Source of the DNA: Patulibacter defluvii
GTDB taxonomy: Bacteria; Actinomycetota; Thermoleophilia; Solirubrobacterales; Solirubrobacteraceae
NCBI RefSeq assembly: GCF_034096925.1
Contig: NZ_JAWZSQ010000009.1
Span: 113,230 to 177,229, forward strand
Direction: 5' to 3'
DNA: 64,000 bases
This document shows, one piece after another, positions 17,425-25,613 of this stretch; position 1 is the stretch's first letter, and each line of letters opens with the position of its first letter. Under the pieces are notes generated by a model, which did no database searches, was not told the DNA's origin, and saw only the letters and a program-made list of their open reading frames with translations. The position numbers were made by a program, and so were the translations under genes.

Positions 17425-18086
17425 CGAGAGGCTCCCGTCGGGGCGCTCGCGCGGTCGAGCGCGAGGTTCAGTTCGAGCACGTTCACGCCCGGCTCGCCGA
17501 GGATCCCCAGGGCGCGGCCGCTCGTGTGGTCGTCGACCAGCTGGAGGACGCGGGCCAGCGGCAGCCGCCGGACCGCGGCGATCCGGCGTGCCTGGATCCG
17601 GGCGTTGGCGACCGAGATCTGGGGGTCGACGCCGGAGGCCGAGTTGGTGACCGCGTCGACCGGGATCCGCGCGACGGTCAGGCCGCGGTCGTAGGGCCGC
17701 TCCAGCGCCAGGTAGGCCTGGGCGTTGGCCGCGGTCGCGTCGCGGGTGGCGACGTTGTTCGGGCCGAGGTTGCCGAAGGCGGTCGCGCTGGCCGAGTAGC
17801 CGGTGACCGAGGGACGCGGCTGGAACCAGCGCGGGTCGGCCTCCAGCAGCGGCGCGCCGTCGGCGTCGTGCTTCGGCTTCCCGTCCGGGCCGCGGACCGG
17901 GCGGCGGAAGTCCTGGGCGATCAGCTTCGAGCCGACCAGCTTGCCGTCGCGGACGATCCGCGAGCCGTCGGCCTGGTCGTTCAGCAGCGCCTGGCTGACG
18001 CCGGTGACGGCCAACGGGTAGGCCAGGCCGAGCAGCAGCGTGAAGGCCACGACCGCGATCAGCGAGGTGACGACGTCCTTGCGCAT
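17421..18086 (-). CDS. kdpC: Potassium-transporting ATPase subunit KdpC
   Basis: 221 residues: one N-terminal membrane helix (SLIAVVAFTLLLGLAYPLAV) and a periplasm-side domain with GSKLIAQDF, WFQPRPSVTGYSASATAFGNLGP (in two pieces across 60-105) and the family's C-terminal VDAVTNSASGVDPQIS and LAR-LVDDHTSGR motifs. The ATG at 18086 is chosen over GTG 18095 because GGGAG lies about 8 nt upstream. It sits between kdpA (16-nt gap) and kdpB (4-nt overlap), which is an inverted B/C order compared with the classical operon. Confidence 0.95.
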   Translation of the reverse strand: MRKDVVTSLIAVVAFTLLLGLAYPLAVTGVSQALLNDQADGSRIVRDGKLVGSKLIAQDFRRPVRGPDGKPKHDADGAPLLEADPRWFQPRPSVTGYSASATAFGNLGPNNVATRDATAANAQAYLALERPYDRGLTVARIPVDAVTNSASGVDPQISVANARIQARRIAAVRRLPLARVLQLVDDHTSGRALGILGEPGVNVLELNLALDRASAPTGASR

Positions 18087-18102
18087 CTGTCGCACTCCCG
18101 GG

Positions 18103-19866
18103 TCAGTAGAGGTTGGTGGTCAGCGCCTGCACGACCGGGCCGAGCAGCAGCGCGGGGAAGAACGTCAGGGCGCCGACCAGCACGATCACCCCGATCAGCA
18201 GCACCACGAAGGTCGGGCTGTCGGTTCGCAGCGTCCCGGGACCGGCCGGCGCGACCCGCTTGCGGGCCATCGAGCCGGCGATCGCCAGCACGACGAGGAT
18301 CGGGAAGAAGCGCACGAAGAGCATCGAGAGCCCGCCGAGCAGGTCGGCGAAGGTGATCCCGAAGGCCCCGTCGTTGTTGCCGTTCGGCTGCACGTAGCCG
18401 GTGTAGCCCGCGAACGCCGAGCCGTTGTTGTTGCCCTGCGAGAGGTAGGCGTAGAGGCTCTCGGAGAACGACTGCGGGCCGCTGGAGAAGATCGAGGCCT
18501 TGCCGTGGTCGGTGGCGACCGCGAGCGCGGTGGTCGTCAGGACCGCGAACGGCATGTAGAGGGCGCCGAGCATCGCGAGCTTGATCTCGCGCGCCTCGAT
18601 CTTCTTGCCGTGCAGCTCGGGCGTGCGGCCGACCATCAGCCCGCCGATGAAGACGGCGAGGATGACGAACAGCAGCATCCCGTAGAGGCCCGAGCCGACC
18701 CCGCCGAAGATCACCTCGCTGGTCCCGAGCCCGACCATCGGCACCAGCGACCCGAGCCCGGTCAGCGACTCGAAGGCCGAGTTGACGGCGCCGGTCGAGG
18801 TGGCCGTGGTGACGGTGTCGAAGAGCGCGCTGCCGGCGCTGCCGAAGCGCTGCTCCTTGCCCTCGAGGTTGCCGCCGGAGGAGCCGTCGAAGGCGCCGGT
18901 GTGGATCCCCGCGGCGTGCTGGGCGACCGATCCGTGGCCCTCGGCGAGGGTGATCACCACCGCCAGCGCGACGAACAGCGCCAGCATCGCGCCGAGGATC
19001 GCCCAGCCCTGGCGGCGGTTGCCGATCATCCGCCCGTAGGTGCCGGTCAGCGCGGCGGGGATCGCCAGCACCAGCAGCATCTCGACCAGGTTCGCGATCG
19101 CCGTCGGGTTCTCGAACGGCATCGCCGAGTTGACGTTGAAGAAGCCGCCGCCGTTGGTCCCCAGCAGCTTGATCGACTCCTGCGAGGCGACCGGGCCGAG
19201 GGCCAGCGTCTGCTCGCCGCCGGTCAGCGTGTGGGCGACGACCGGGCCGCCGAGGGTCTGCAGCACGCCCTGGGTGACGAGCAGCAGCGCCCCGAGGGTG
19301 GCGATCGGCAGCAGCACGTAGACCACGCAGCGGACCAGGTCGACCCAGAAGTTGCCGAGGCCGCTCGCGGAGCCGTCGCCGCGCCGGGCGAGGCCGCGGA
19401 CGACCGCGATCAGGACGCAGATGCCGACCGCCGCCGAGACGAAGTTCTGGACCGTCAGCCCGGCCATCTGGGAGAAGTACGAGAGCGTCGTCTCGCCCGC
19501 GTAGTACTGCCAGTTGGTGTTGGTGACGAACGACGAGGCGGTGTTGAAGCTCAGGTCCCACGAGCCCGACGAGAGGTCGGTCGGGTTCCAGGGGTGCAGG
19601 CCCTGGGTCCGCAGCACCAGGTAGAGCAGCAGCCACGACGCGAGCGAGAAGAGCAGCACGCTGCGCGCGTACTGCTTCCAGTTCTGGTCGGCGGCCGCTG
19701 CCGATCCGGTCCGCAGCACCCGCAGCAGCCCCCGCTCGAGCGGCCCGAGCAGCGGGGAGAGGAAGACCCGCTCGCCCGCGAAGACGCGGGCCATGTAGTC
19801 GCCCAGCGGCCGGACGATCGCGACCACGATCGCCAGCAGCAGGACGAGCTGGAGCCAGCCGCTCAT
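18103..19866 (-). CDS. kdpA: Potassium-transporting ATPase potassium-binding subunit KdpA
   Basis: 587-residue channel-like subunit with about ten membrane helices and the four selectivity-filter-like P loops. Recognisable segments are LGDYMARVFAGE near the start, NTASSFVTNTNWQYYAGETT, LLGTNGGGFFNVNSAMPFENP and TSTGAVNSAFESLTGLGSLVP. Length is normal. Its ATG directly follows the kdpF stop codon. It binds K+ and delivers it to KdpB. Confidence 0.97.
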   Translation of the reverse strand: MSGWLQLVLLLAIVVAIVRPLGDYMARVFAGERVFLSPLLGPLERGLLRVLRTGSAAAADQNWKQYARSVLLFSLASWLLLYLVLRTQGLHPWNPTDLSSGSWDLSFNTASSFVTNTNWQYYAGETTLSYFSQMAGLTVQNFVSAAVGICVLIAVVRGLARRGDGSASGLGNFWVDLVRCVVYVLLPIATLGALLLVTQGVLQTLGGPVVAHTLTGGEQTLALGPVASQESIKLLGTNGGGFFNVNSAMPFENPTAIANLVEMLLVLAIPAALTGTYGRMIGNRRQGWAILGAMLALFVALAVVITLAEGHGSVAQHAAGIHTGAFDGSSGGNLEGKEQRFGSAGSALFDTVTTATSTGAVNSAFESLTGLGSLVPMVGLGTSEVIFGGVGSGLYGMLLFVILAVFIGGLMVGRTPELHGKKIEAREIKLAMLGALYMPFAVLTTTALAVATDHGKASIFSSGPQSFSESLYAYLSQGNNNGSAFAGYTGYVQPNGNNDGAFGITFADLLGGLSMLFVRFFPILVVLAIAGSMARKRVAPAGPGTLRTDSPTFVVLLIGVIVLVGALTFFPALLLGPVVQALTTNLY

Positions 19867-19956
19867 CTACAGCGCCTCCCCGCGCAGGAGGGCGAAGAGC
19901 AGGTAGGCCGCGACGACGAGCGCGCCGATCAGGCCGGCCAGGTCGGCACCGCTCAT
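19867..19956 (-). CDS. kdpF: KdpF small membrane subunit
   Basis: 29 residues, a single hydrophobic helix (LIGALVVAAYLLFALLRGE) of the length and end sequence of KdpF, the stabilising lipid-like peptide of the Kdp complex. The ATG overlaps the stop of a still smaller upstream ORF (ATGA) and the TAG abuts kdpA. Its position immediately before kdpA makes the call secure. Confidence 0.88.
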   Translation of the reverse strand: MSGADLAGLIGALVVAAYLLFALLRGEAL

Positions 19957-20033
19957 ACGCGATCGAGTCCTTCCAGCAGCAGGAGCATCGACGCGAAGAA
20001 CGCGACCGCGATGCCGACGGCGAGGAGATCCAT
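19953..20033 (-). CDS. 26-residue hydrophobic peptide at the head of kdpFACB
   Basis: ATG 20033 to TGA 19953 encodes a 26-residue peptide starting MDLLAVGIAVAFFASMLLLL and ending EGLDRV, one membrane helix with an acidic/basic tail. It overlaps kdpF by ATGA, so it is translationally coupled to it. Small ORFs of this kind sit ahead of kdpF in other actinobacteria (family knowledge, unnamed). It may be an extra subunit or a leader peptide for the operon. Short length keeps confidence moderate. Confidence 0.6.
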   Translation of the reverse strand: MDLLAVGIAVAFFASMLLLLEGLDRV

Positions 20034-20113
20034 GCGACCAGCGTGCGCCCGCGGCCGTCAAGCCGGTGTGGGGAGCGGCGGGCCGCCATCAAGATCGTGT
20101 GAAGAGCCCCCGG

Positions 20114-20156
20114 CCGCGCGCTGTTTGCGACCGCGGCGGTAGCAAGCGGCGCGCGG
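20114..20156. repeat. 43-nt inverted-arm element, copy 2 (kdpE-kdpF gap)
   Basis: Arms CCGCGCGC (20114-20121) and GCGCGCGG (20149-20156) around a core with GTTTGCGACCGCGG. It occupies the 146-bp gap between kdpE and the small ORF before kdpF, so it may attenuate or separate the regulatory and structural parts of the operon. Paired with the copy at 8425-8467. Confidence 0.7.
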
Positions 20157-20179
20157 CCCGGGGTATCCCCTCCGACCGC

Positions 20180-20872
20180 TCAGGCCACCAGCCGGTAGCC
20201 GACGCCGGTCTCGGTCCGGATCAGGCGCGGGACGCCGTCGCCGGCCGGCCGCTCGATCTTGCGGCGCAGGTTGGCGATGTGCGTCCGCAGGGTGGCGGTG
20301 TCGTCGGCGTAGGCGGCGCCCCAGACCTCGAGCAGCAGCGCCTGGTGGGTGAGCAGCTTGCCGCGGTGGCGGACCAGCGTCCGCAGCAGGCCGAACTCGA
20401 TCTTCGTCAGGTGGATCTCGTCGCCGTCGCGGGTCACCCGGTGACCGGCCACGTCGACCTCGAGGTCGCCGACGCGGACCACCGGCTCCTCGCCCGCCGG
20501 GGCCGCCCGCCGCAGCAGCGCCTGCAGCCGCGCCAGCAGCTCGCGGGGGCCGAACGGCTTCGTCACGTAGTCGTCGGCGCCGGCCTCCAGCGCCCGCACC
20601 TTCTGGTCCTCCTCGTCGACCGCCGAGAGCACCAGGATCGGCAGCGACGACCACTCGCGGAGCCCGCGGCAGACGTCGACGCCGGTCCCGTCGGGCAGCA
20701 TCAGGTCGACGATCGCCGCGTCCGGCCCGTGCAGCGCCGCCAGGTCGAGCGCCTCCTCGACCCCGCCGGCGGCGACGGTCGTGAAGCCGGCGTCGCGCAG
20801 CAGCACCCGCAGCGCGCGGACGATCTGGCGCTCGTCGTCGACCACCAGCACGACGTTGCCGTCGGCGCTCAC
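20180..20872 (-). CDS. kdpE: Response regulator KdpE
   Basis: 230 residues, OmpR/PhoB family: receiver domain with the acidic pair in VVDDE, phospho-acceptor D56 (AAIVDLMLPDG), and YVTKPFGPRELLARL containing the conserved lysine. The winged helix (about 130-230) ends LRTHIANLRRKIERP and TETGVGYRLVA. GTG 20872 overlaps the stop of the upstream histidine kinase (GTGA). As the partner of KdpD it should activate kdp under potassium limitation or osmotic stress. Confidence 0.94.
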   Translation of the reverse strand: MSADGNVVLVVDDERQIVRALRVLLRDAGFTTVAAGGVEEALDLAALHGPDAAIVDLMLPDGTGVDVCRGLREWSSLPILVLSAVDEEDQKVRALEAGADDYVTKPFGPRELLARLQALLRRAAPAGEEPVVRVGDLEVDVAGHRVTRDGDEIHLTKIEFGLLRTLVRHRGKLLTHQALLLEVWGAAYADDTATLRTHIANLRRKIERPAGDGVPRLIRTETGVGYRLVA

Positions 20873-22287
20873 GGCTGCGGGTCCTCGGCGGGCACGGCGA
20901 CATCCTCGCGGGTCGCGTCGGCGGCCGCGTCCGGCGGCAGCTCGAGCACGAACGCCGCCCCCTGGCCGGGGTAGCTCTCGGCCCGCAGCGTGCCGCCGTT
21001 GGCCTCGGCGAAGCCGCGCGCGATCGCCAGTCCCAGCCCCGAGCCGGCGCCGCCCGCCCCGCGCCCGCGCTGGAAGGGCCGGAAGATCGCGTCCAGCTGG
21101 GCGCGCTCGATACCCGGCCCGCGGTCGACCACCCGCACCACCGCCCGGCCGCGGCGGCCGGCCACCCGCACCAGCACCGGCGCCTCGTCGCCGCCGCCGT
21201 GGAGGAAGGCGTTCTCCAGCAGGTTGGCGATCGCCCGCACCAGCTGGACCGGGTCGACGCGGACCGTCGGCGGCGGGTGCTCGACCTCGAGCGTGACCCG
21301 CGCCGCGCGGCCCCCGACCGCCTCCAGCGCGTCGCGGACCAGGTCGTCGAGCGGCACCGCCTGCCGCTGCGGCTCGGCCGCCCCGGCCTCCAGCCGCGAG
21401 AGGTCGAGCAGCTTGTCGATCATCGCCGCCAGCCGCGCGGTGCCCTCCTCGATCCCGGTCGCCAGCTCGCGCCGCTCGTCCTCCTCCAGCGACGGCGAGC
21501 CGAGCGCGGCGGCGGCGGTCCCGATCTGGGTCAGCGGCGTCCGCAGGTCGTGGCTGACCGTCCGCAGCAGGGTCGTCTTGACCTCGTCGCTGCGGCGCAC
21601 GGTCTCGGCGGCGACGGCGTCGTCGGCCAGCCGCTCGCGCTCGATCCCGGCCGCCAGCAGCGCCCCCAGCGCCGGCACGATCCGCTCCCGCAGCGGCGCC
21701 TCGCGACCGGCCGGAAGCGGCTCGTCGAGCGTCAGCCAGCCGACGGTCCCGGTCGGCCCGTCGAGCGCCACCGCCGGCCCGCCGCGGCCGGCCGGGGCGG
21801 CACCGCCGACGGCGATCCGGGTGCCGGTCCCGAGGTGCGCCCGCAGCCGCTCGGCGGCCACCGGCAGCGAGGCCGCGACCCGGTCGGCGCCGAGCACCGC
21901 CCGCGCCAGGTCGGCGATCAGGTCGGCCTCGCGCTGGGCCCGCTGGGCGTGGCGGGCCTGGCGGCGGCCGGCCTCGGCGATCCGCGCCCCGACCACCGCC
22001 ACCACCAGCAGCACCGCGACCGCCGCCCAGTGACGGCTGTCGGCGAGCGTGAAGCGGTGGATCGGCGGCAGCAGGAACCAGTTGTAGGCCAGCATCGACG
22101 CGACCGCGGTCGCGATCCCCAGCCGGACCCCGGAGCGGACGGCCACCAGCAGCACCGGCAGCACGTAGAGGACGCCGAGCGAGACGACCGGCGCGGCGCC
22201 CTTCAGCAGCTCGATCGCGAGCGTGGCGGCGGCGATCCCGGCGACGGCGACGAGGCCGTCCTGCCACCACGGCCGCGCGTCGGTCAC
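20869..22287 (-). CDS. kdpD: KdpD histidine-kinase half (DUF4118, GAF-like, HisKA, HATPase)
   Basis: 472 residues corresponding to the C-terminal half of KdpD. Four membrane helices of the DUF4118 bundle (about 10-102, including AYNWFLLPPIHRFTLADSRHW) are followed by a coiled linker, a GAF-like domain (about 125-220), the H box SHDLRTPLTQ (H246) and an ATPase domain with NLLENAFLHGG, VVDRGPGI and GSGLGLAIARGF. The N-terminal KdpD/USP sensor is absent and is encoded separately at 14113-15351. The GTG at 22287 is 13 nt after a tetR gene in the same direction. It phosphorylates KdpE. Confidence 0.93.
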   Translation of the reverse strand: MTDARPWWQDGLVAVAGIAAATLAIELLKGAAPVVSLGVLYVLPVLLVAVRSGVRLGIATAVASMLAYNWFLLPPIHRFTLADSRHWAAVAVLLVVAVVGARIAEAGRRQARHAQRAQREADLIADLARAVLGADRVAASLPVAAERLRAHLGTGTRIAVGGAAPAGRGGPAVALDGPTGTVGWLTLDEPLPAGREAPLRERIVPALGALLAAGIERERLADDAVAAETVRRSDEVKTTLLRTVSHDLRTPLTQIGTAAAALGSPSLEEDERRELATGIEEGTARLAAMIDKLLDLSRLEAGAAEPQRQAVPLDDLVRDALEAVGGRAARVTLEVEHPPPTVRVDPVQLVRAIANLLENAFLHGGGDEAPVLVRVAGRRGRAVVRVVDRGPGIERAQLDAIFRPFQRGRGAGGAGSGLGLAIARGFAEANGGTLRAESYPGQGAAFVLELPPDAAADATREDVAVPAEDPQP

Positions 22288-22300
22288 GGCCGATCCGGGG

Positions 22301-23005
22301 TCACGACCGCCGTTCGAGCTGCGACGCGCACTGGGCGGTCAGCTGCTCGAACGTCGGCGCGGCCACCGGCAGCGGCGTCGCGGCGGCCGGTCGCAGCCCG
22401 TCGAGCACGATCCCCAGGTACCGCTTCCACAGCTCGGGCGCGATCGCGCTGCCGGCCGTGCACTGGCTGGTGGCGCCGCCGACCGCGCTGAGCAGGAACG
22501 GCAGATCCTCGGCCTGGAGGTCGTCGCGCAGCAGCCCGGCGGCCTGGCCGCGGACGACCAGCTGCCGCATCTGCGCCATCCGCTCCTCGTTGCGGCGCTG
22601 GAGCGACGGCTCGCGGAACAGCTCCGGGCCGAGCGAGTCGAGGAAGCTGCGGTCGCGGGCCTGGATCTCGGCGCAGACGGTCAGCACGTGGACCAGGCCC
22701 TCCCAGGCGTCGTCCATCGTGTCGGCCTGCTCGATCGCGTCCTGGATGTCGTCGAAGCCCTGCTCGAGCGTCGCCAGCAGCAGGTCGTGCTTGGTCGGGA
22801 AGTGGCGGAAGAGCGTGCCGGCCCCGACCCCGGCGCGGCGCGCGATCTCGGCGACGCTGGCGTCCGCGCCCTCCTCGGCGAAGACCTCGGTGGCGGCGGC
22901 GAGCACGCGCTGGCGGTTGCGACGAGCGTCCGCCCGCAACGGCTTGGCCGCCTCCGCGGGGTCCGCGGCGGCGTCGGAGACGCGATCCGCCGTGATGCTG
23001 CTCAT
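22301..23005 (-). CDS. TetR-family regulator next to an MFS pump
   Basis: 234 residues; HTH at about 28-72 (EGADASVAEIARRAGVGAGT, then LFRHFPTKHDLL) and a C-terminal all-helical ligand domain. ATG 23005 has TAGCAT at 23017-23012, six nt upstream, so a leaderless mRNA is likely. The upstream gene is a 14-TM MFS transporter, a common pair in which the TetR represses the pump until its substrate binds. Three operator-like 16-mers lie ahead of the pump gene. It is also 13 nt from the kdp sensor gene, so some read-through into kdpDE is possible. Confidence 0.88.
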   Translation of the reverse strand: MSSITADRVSDAAADPAEAAKPLRADARRNRQRVLAAATEVFAEEGADASVAEIARRAGVGAGTLFRHFPTKHDLLLATLEQGFDDIQDAIEQADTMDDAWEGLVHVLTVCAEIQARDRSFLDSLGPELFREPSLQRRNEERMAQMRQLVVRGQAAGLLRDDLQAEDLPFLLSAVGGATSQCTAGSAIAPELWKRYLGIVLDGLRPAAATPLPVAAPTFEQLTAQCASQLERRS

Positions 23006-23044
23006 GAACCGATGCTAGTCGAACGCATGCGCGGGCGAGCGCGG

Positions 23045-23078
23045 CGGAGGGTCGGCGCTGCCGCGCGCCGACCCTCCG
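23045..23078 (-). terminator. Hairpin after the MFS gene
   Basis: Perfect 14-bp stem (23045-23058 with 23065-23078) and a 6-nt loop, between the end of the MFS gene and the promoter of tetR. It should separate the two transcripts, although no T tract follows. Confidence 0.6.
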
Positions 23079-23088
23079 GTCCGGCGCC

Positions 23089-24570
23089 TCAGGCGGCCTC
23101 GGGGGCCGTGGCGCCGGCGGGCTCGCCCTCTCCCGCGTGGGCGTGGGCGTGGCCCGCCGCCGGCTCGTCCCGCAGGACGAGGAAGGCGGCGGCGATCGCC
23201 AGCACCACGATCCCCGCGGCGATCAGGTAGGCGACGTGGAAGCCCGAGTTGAGGGCCTCGAGCCGGCTGGCGCCCTCGGCGACCTGGCTGGTCGTGCGCT
23301 CGGCGGCGAAGGTCGCCAGCACCGACAGCGCGATCGCGCCGCCGACCTGCATCGACGTGTTCACCAGCCCGGACGCGATCCCCGAGTCCTCGGGGGTGGC
23401 GCCCGACATCGCCAGCGACATGATCGACGGGAAGCTGAGGCCGGCGCCGAAGCCGAGCAGCACCATCGACGGCAGGATGTCGCCGACGTAGCTGCCGTCG
23501 ACCGACGAGCGCAGGAACAGCAGCACGCCGCCGGTGATCAGGCCGAGGCCGCCGATCAGCGTCGTCCGCGGACCGAAGCGCTCCGACACCGGTTGCGCGA
23601 CCCGCGTCGAGACGGTCCCGATCAGGACGGTCAGGGGCAGGAAGGCGAGGCCGATCTCGATCGGGCTGTAGCCGAGCACCTCGCCGGCGTAGCGGGCGCC
23701 GAAGAAGAAGACGCTGAACATGCCGGAGAGCACGCCGAGCAGCACCAGGTTGGCGCCGGTGACGTTGCGCGAGCGGAAGATCCGCAGCGGCAGCAGCGGG
23801 TGGGCGATCTTCGCCTGGCGGACCACGAAGCCCGTCAGCAGCACCAGCGCGACGGCGAACAGGATCAGCGTCTGGGCCGAGCCCCAGCCCTCGCGCTCGA
23901 CGCCGACGATCGCGTAGACGCCGACCATCAGGCCGCTGGTCAGCATCAGCGCGCCGGGCACGTCGACCTTGTTCTCCTTCAGCCCCAGGCCGGGACGGTC
24001 GGGGACCAGCCGCAGCGCCAGCAGCACCGTCGCCACGCCGATCGGCAGGTTGACCATGAAGATCCAGTGCCAGCTGAGGATGTCGGTCAGCACGCCGCCG
24101 AGCAGCAGGCCGAGCGAGCCGCCGGCCGAGGCGACGAACGAGTAGACCCCGATCGCCTCGCCCTGGACCTTGGGCTCCTGGAACATCGTGATGATCATCC
24201 CCAGGATCACCGACGAGCCGAGCGCACCGCCGACGCCCTGCAGGAAGCGGGCGCCGATCAGCATCTCCTGGCTCTCGGCCAGGCCGCAGAGGACCGAGGC
24301 GACGGTGAAGAGGCCCATCCCCCAGAGGAACATCTTCCGCTGGCCGATCAGGTCGCCGATCCGGCCGGACAGCATCAGCAGTCCGCCGAACGGGATCAGG
24401 TAGGCGTTGAGAACCCAGGTCAGGTTGCTGTCGGAGAAGTCGAGGCTGGACTTCAGGACCGGCAGCGCCGTGTTCACGATCGTCCCGTCGAGGACGATCA
24501 TCAGCATCCCCAGGCAGAGGACGTAGAGCGCGATCCAGTCGCGTCGTTGCTTGGCGGTTCGGGTACTCAT
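23089..24570 (-). CDS. MFS drug/proton antiporter, DHA2 (EmrB/QacA-like)
   Basis: 493 residues, about 14 transmembrane helices. DHA2 marks include LDGTIVNTALPVL in TM1, GRIGDLIGQRK in the loop 2-3 (motif A), ARFLQGVGGALGSS in TM4 and LLLGGVLTDILSWHWIFMVNLPIG (TM5 motif C region). A His-rich tail (GHAHAHAGEGE) ends the protein. The ATG at 24570 is the natural start. Expected role: export of toxic or secreted small molecules. The tetR gene downstream on the same strand and the three operator-like repeats upstream argue for substrate-induced expression. Confidence 0.92.
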   Translation of the reverse strand: MSTRTAKQRRDWIALYVLCLGMLMIVLDGTIVNTALPVLKSSLDFSDSNLTWVLNAYLIPFGGLLMLSGRIGDLIGQRKMFLWGMGLFTVASVLCGLAESQEMLIGARFLQGVGGALGSSVILGMIITMFQEPKVQGEAIGVYSFVASAGGSLGLLLGGVLTDILSWHWIFMVNLPIGVATVLLALRLVPDRPGLGLKENKVDVPGALMLTSGLMVGVYAIVGVEREGWGSAQTLILFAVALVLLTGFVVRQAKIAHPLLPLRIFRSRNVTGANLVLLGVLSGMFSVFFFGARYAGEVLGYSPIEIGLAFLPLTVLIGTVSTRVAQPVSERFGPRTTLIGGLGLITGGVLLFLRSSVDGSYVGDILPSMVLLGFGAGLSFPSIMSLAMSGATPEDSGIASGLVNTSMQVGGAIALSVLATFAAERTTSQVAEGASRLEALNSGFHVAYLIAAGIVVLAIAAAFLVLRDEPAAGHAHAHAGEGEPAGATAPEAA

Positions 24571-24647
24571 CGTGCGGTCTCCCAGGCGGGGTCGGGACGG
24601 AGGCGGGACGTGGTGCGGCGGACGGGACCGACGGGCGCCGTGACAAG

Positions 24648-24731
24648 CGGAGCGATCGATCCGGTTGAGAACCGTAGCACAACCGGAGCGGCCGATCCGT
24701 TTCCTCCCGGAGAAGCGGATCGAACGCTCCG
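24648..24731. promoter_or_regulatory. Three copies of a TetR-like operator upstream of the MFS gene
   Basis: The imperfect palindrome CGGAGCGNNCGATCCG occurs at 24648-24663, 24684-24699 and, in reverse orientation, 24716-24731. The last two lie within a larger inverted repeat (24681-24699 against 24716-24734, 17 of 19 matching). A candidate minus-strand -10 TACGGT (24676-24671) lies between the first two sites. This fits repression of the pump by the adjacent TetR protein. Confidence 0.6.
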
Positions 24732-24848
24732 GTTCACGGTAGCGCGGAGCGCCGCCCGGTCCCCGGTGGGGGCGCGGGCCCGCGGGCGGTTCGAGTCCTC
24801 CACCGCTCGGCGGGCGGCCCGCCACGGGCGCGCGCTACCGTGGCGGGC

Positions 24849-25613
24849 GTGCTGGCGCTGCTCTACGACGTGCACGGCAACCTGGCCGCGCTCGACGCCG
24901 TGCTGGAGGACGCGCGCGCCCAGGGCGCCGACGAGTGGCTGATCGGCGGCGACATGACCGCCTTCGGCGGCTGGCCGGAGGAGACCCTCGCCCGCCTGCG
25001 CGAGCTGACCCCCGCCCGCTGGCTGCGCGGCAACCACGAGCGGTGGGCGATCGAGGGCGACGCCGTCCCCGAGGCCCCGCTGGCCCGCGCCGGCGAGGCC
25101 GCCACCCACCTGGCGCTCGACGAGCCGACGATCACCGAGCTCTACGCGCTGCCGCTCTTCCAGCCGCTGCCGGGCGGCGGCGAGGCCTGGCACGCGTCGC
25201 CGCGCTCCGACGTCGACGGCTTCCTGCCGACGCCGGGGCCCGACGACGGCGCGCTGCTCGAGGGCCGGACGCCGCCGCTGCTGGTCGTCGGCCACACCCA
25301 CCTGCCGATCCGGCGCGAGGTCCGGCGGCCGGACGGCGGCACCACGCTGGTGGTCAACCCCGGCAGCGTCGGGATGCCGTTCGACGGCGACCCGCGCGCC
25401 GCCTACGCGCTGCTCCACGAGGACGGCTCGGTCGAGCACCGGCGGGTGGCCTACGACAGCGAGCGCGCCGGCGACCGCCAGGCCGAGCGCTGGGGCGACG
25501 CCAAGTGGGCGGCGGTGGTGGCGGACACGCTCCGCAGCGGCCGCCCCGCGCCCTGGCCCGACACCGACACGATCCCGGTCGTCCCGCCCGCCGACCGCGA
25601 GGAGCCCGCATGA
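24849..25613 (+). CDS. Calcineurin-like metallophosphoesterase (YfcE-type)
   Basis: 254 residues with all metal-binding motifs of the family: DVHGN (near residue 7), GGD, GNHE, GHTHLP and a conserved NPGSVGMPFDG. Small proteins of this class are Mn- or Fe-dependent phosphodiesterases. The GTG at 24849 is preferred over 24840 because TACCGT (24836-24841) ends 7 nt before it, implying a leaderless start, and because family members start a few residues before DVHGN. Its stop overlaps the next gene by ATGA. Confidence 0.85.
   Translation: MLALLYDVHGNLAALDAVLEDARAQGADEWLIGGDMTAFGGWPEETLARLRELTPARWLRGNHERWAIEGDAVPEAPLARAGEAATHLALDEPTITELYALPLFQPLPGGGEAWHASPRSDVDGFLPTPGPDDGALLEGRTPPLLVVGHTHLPIRREVRRPDGGTTLVVNPGSVGMPFDGDPRAAYALLHEDGSVEHRRVAYDSERAGDRQAERWGDAKWAAVVADTLRSGRPAPWPDTDTIPVVPPADREEPA

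Noticed and set aside
24840..24848. GTG 24840 as start of the metallophosphoesterase
   Set aside because: This GTG overlaps the -10-like TACCGT; the next GTG at 24849 fits a leaderless start and the family's N-terminus.
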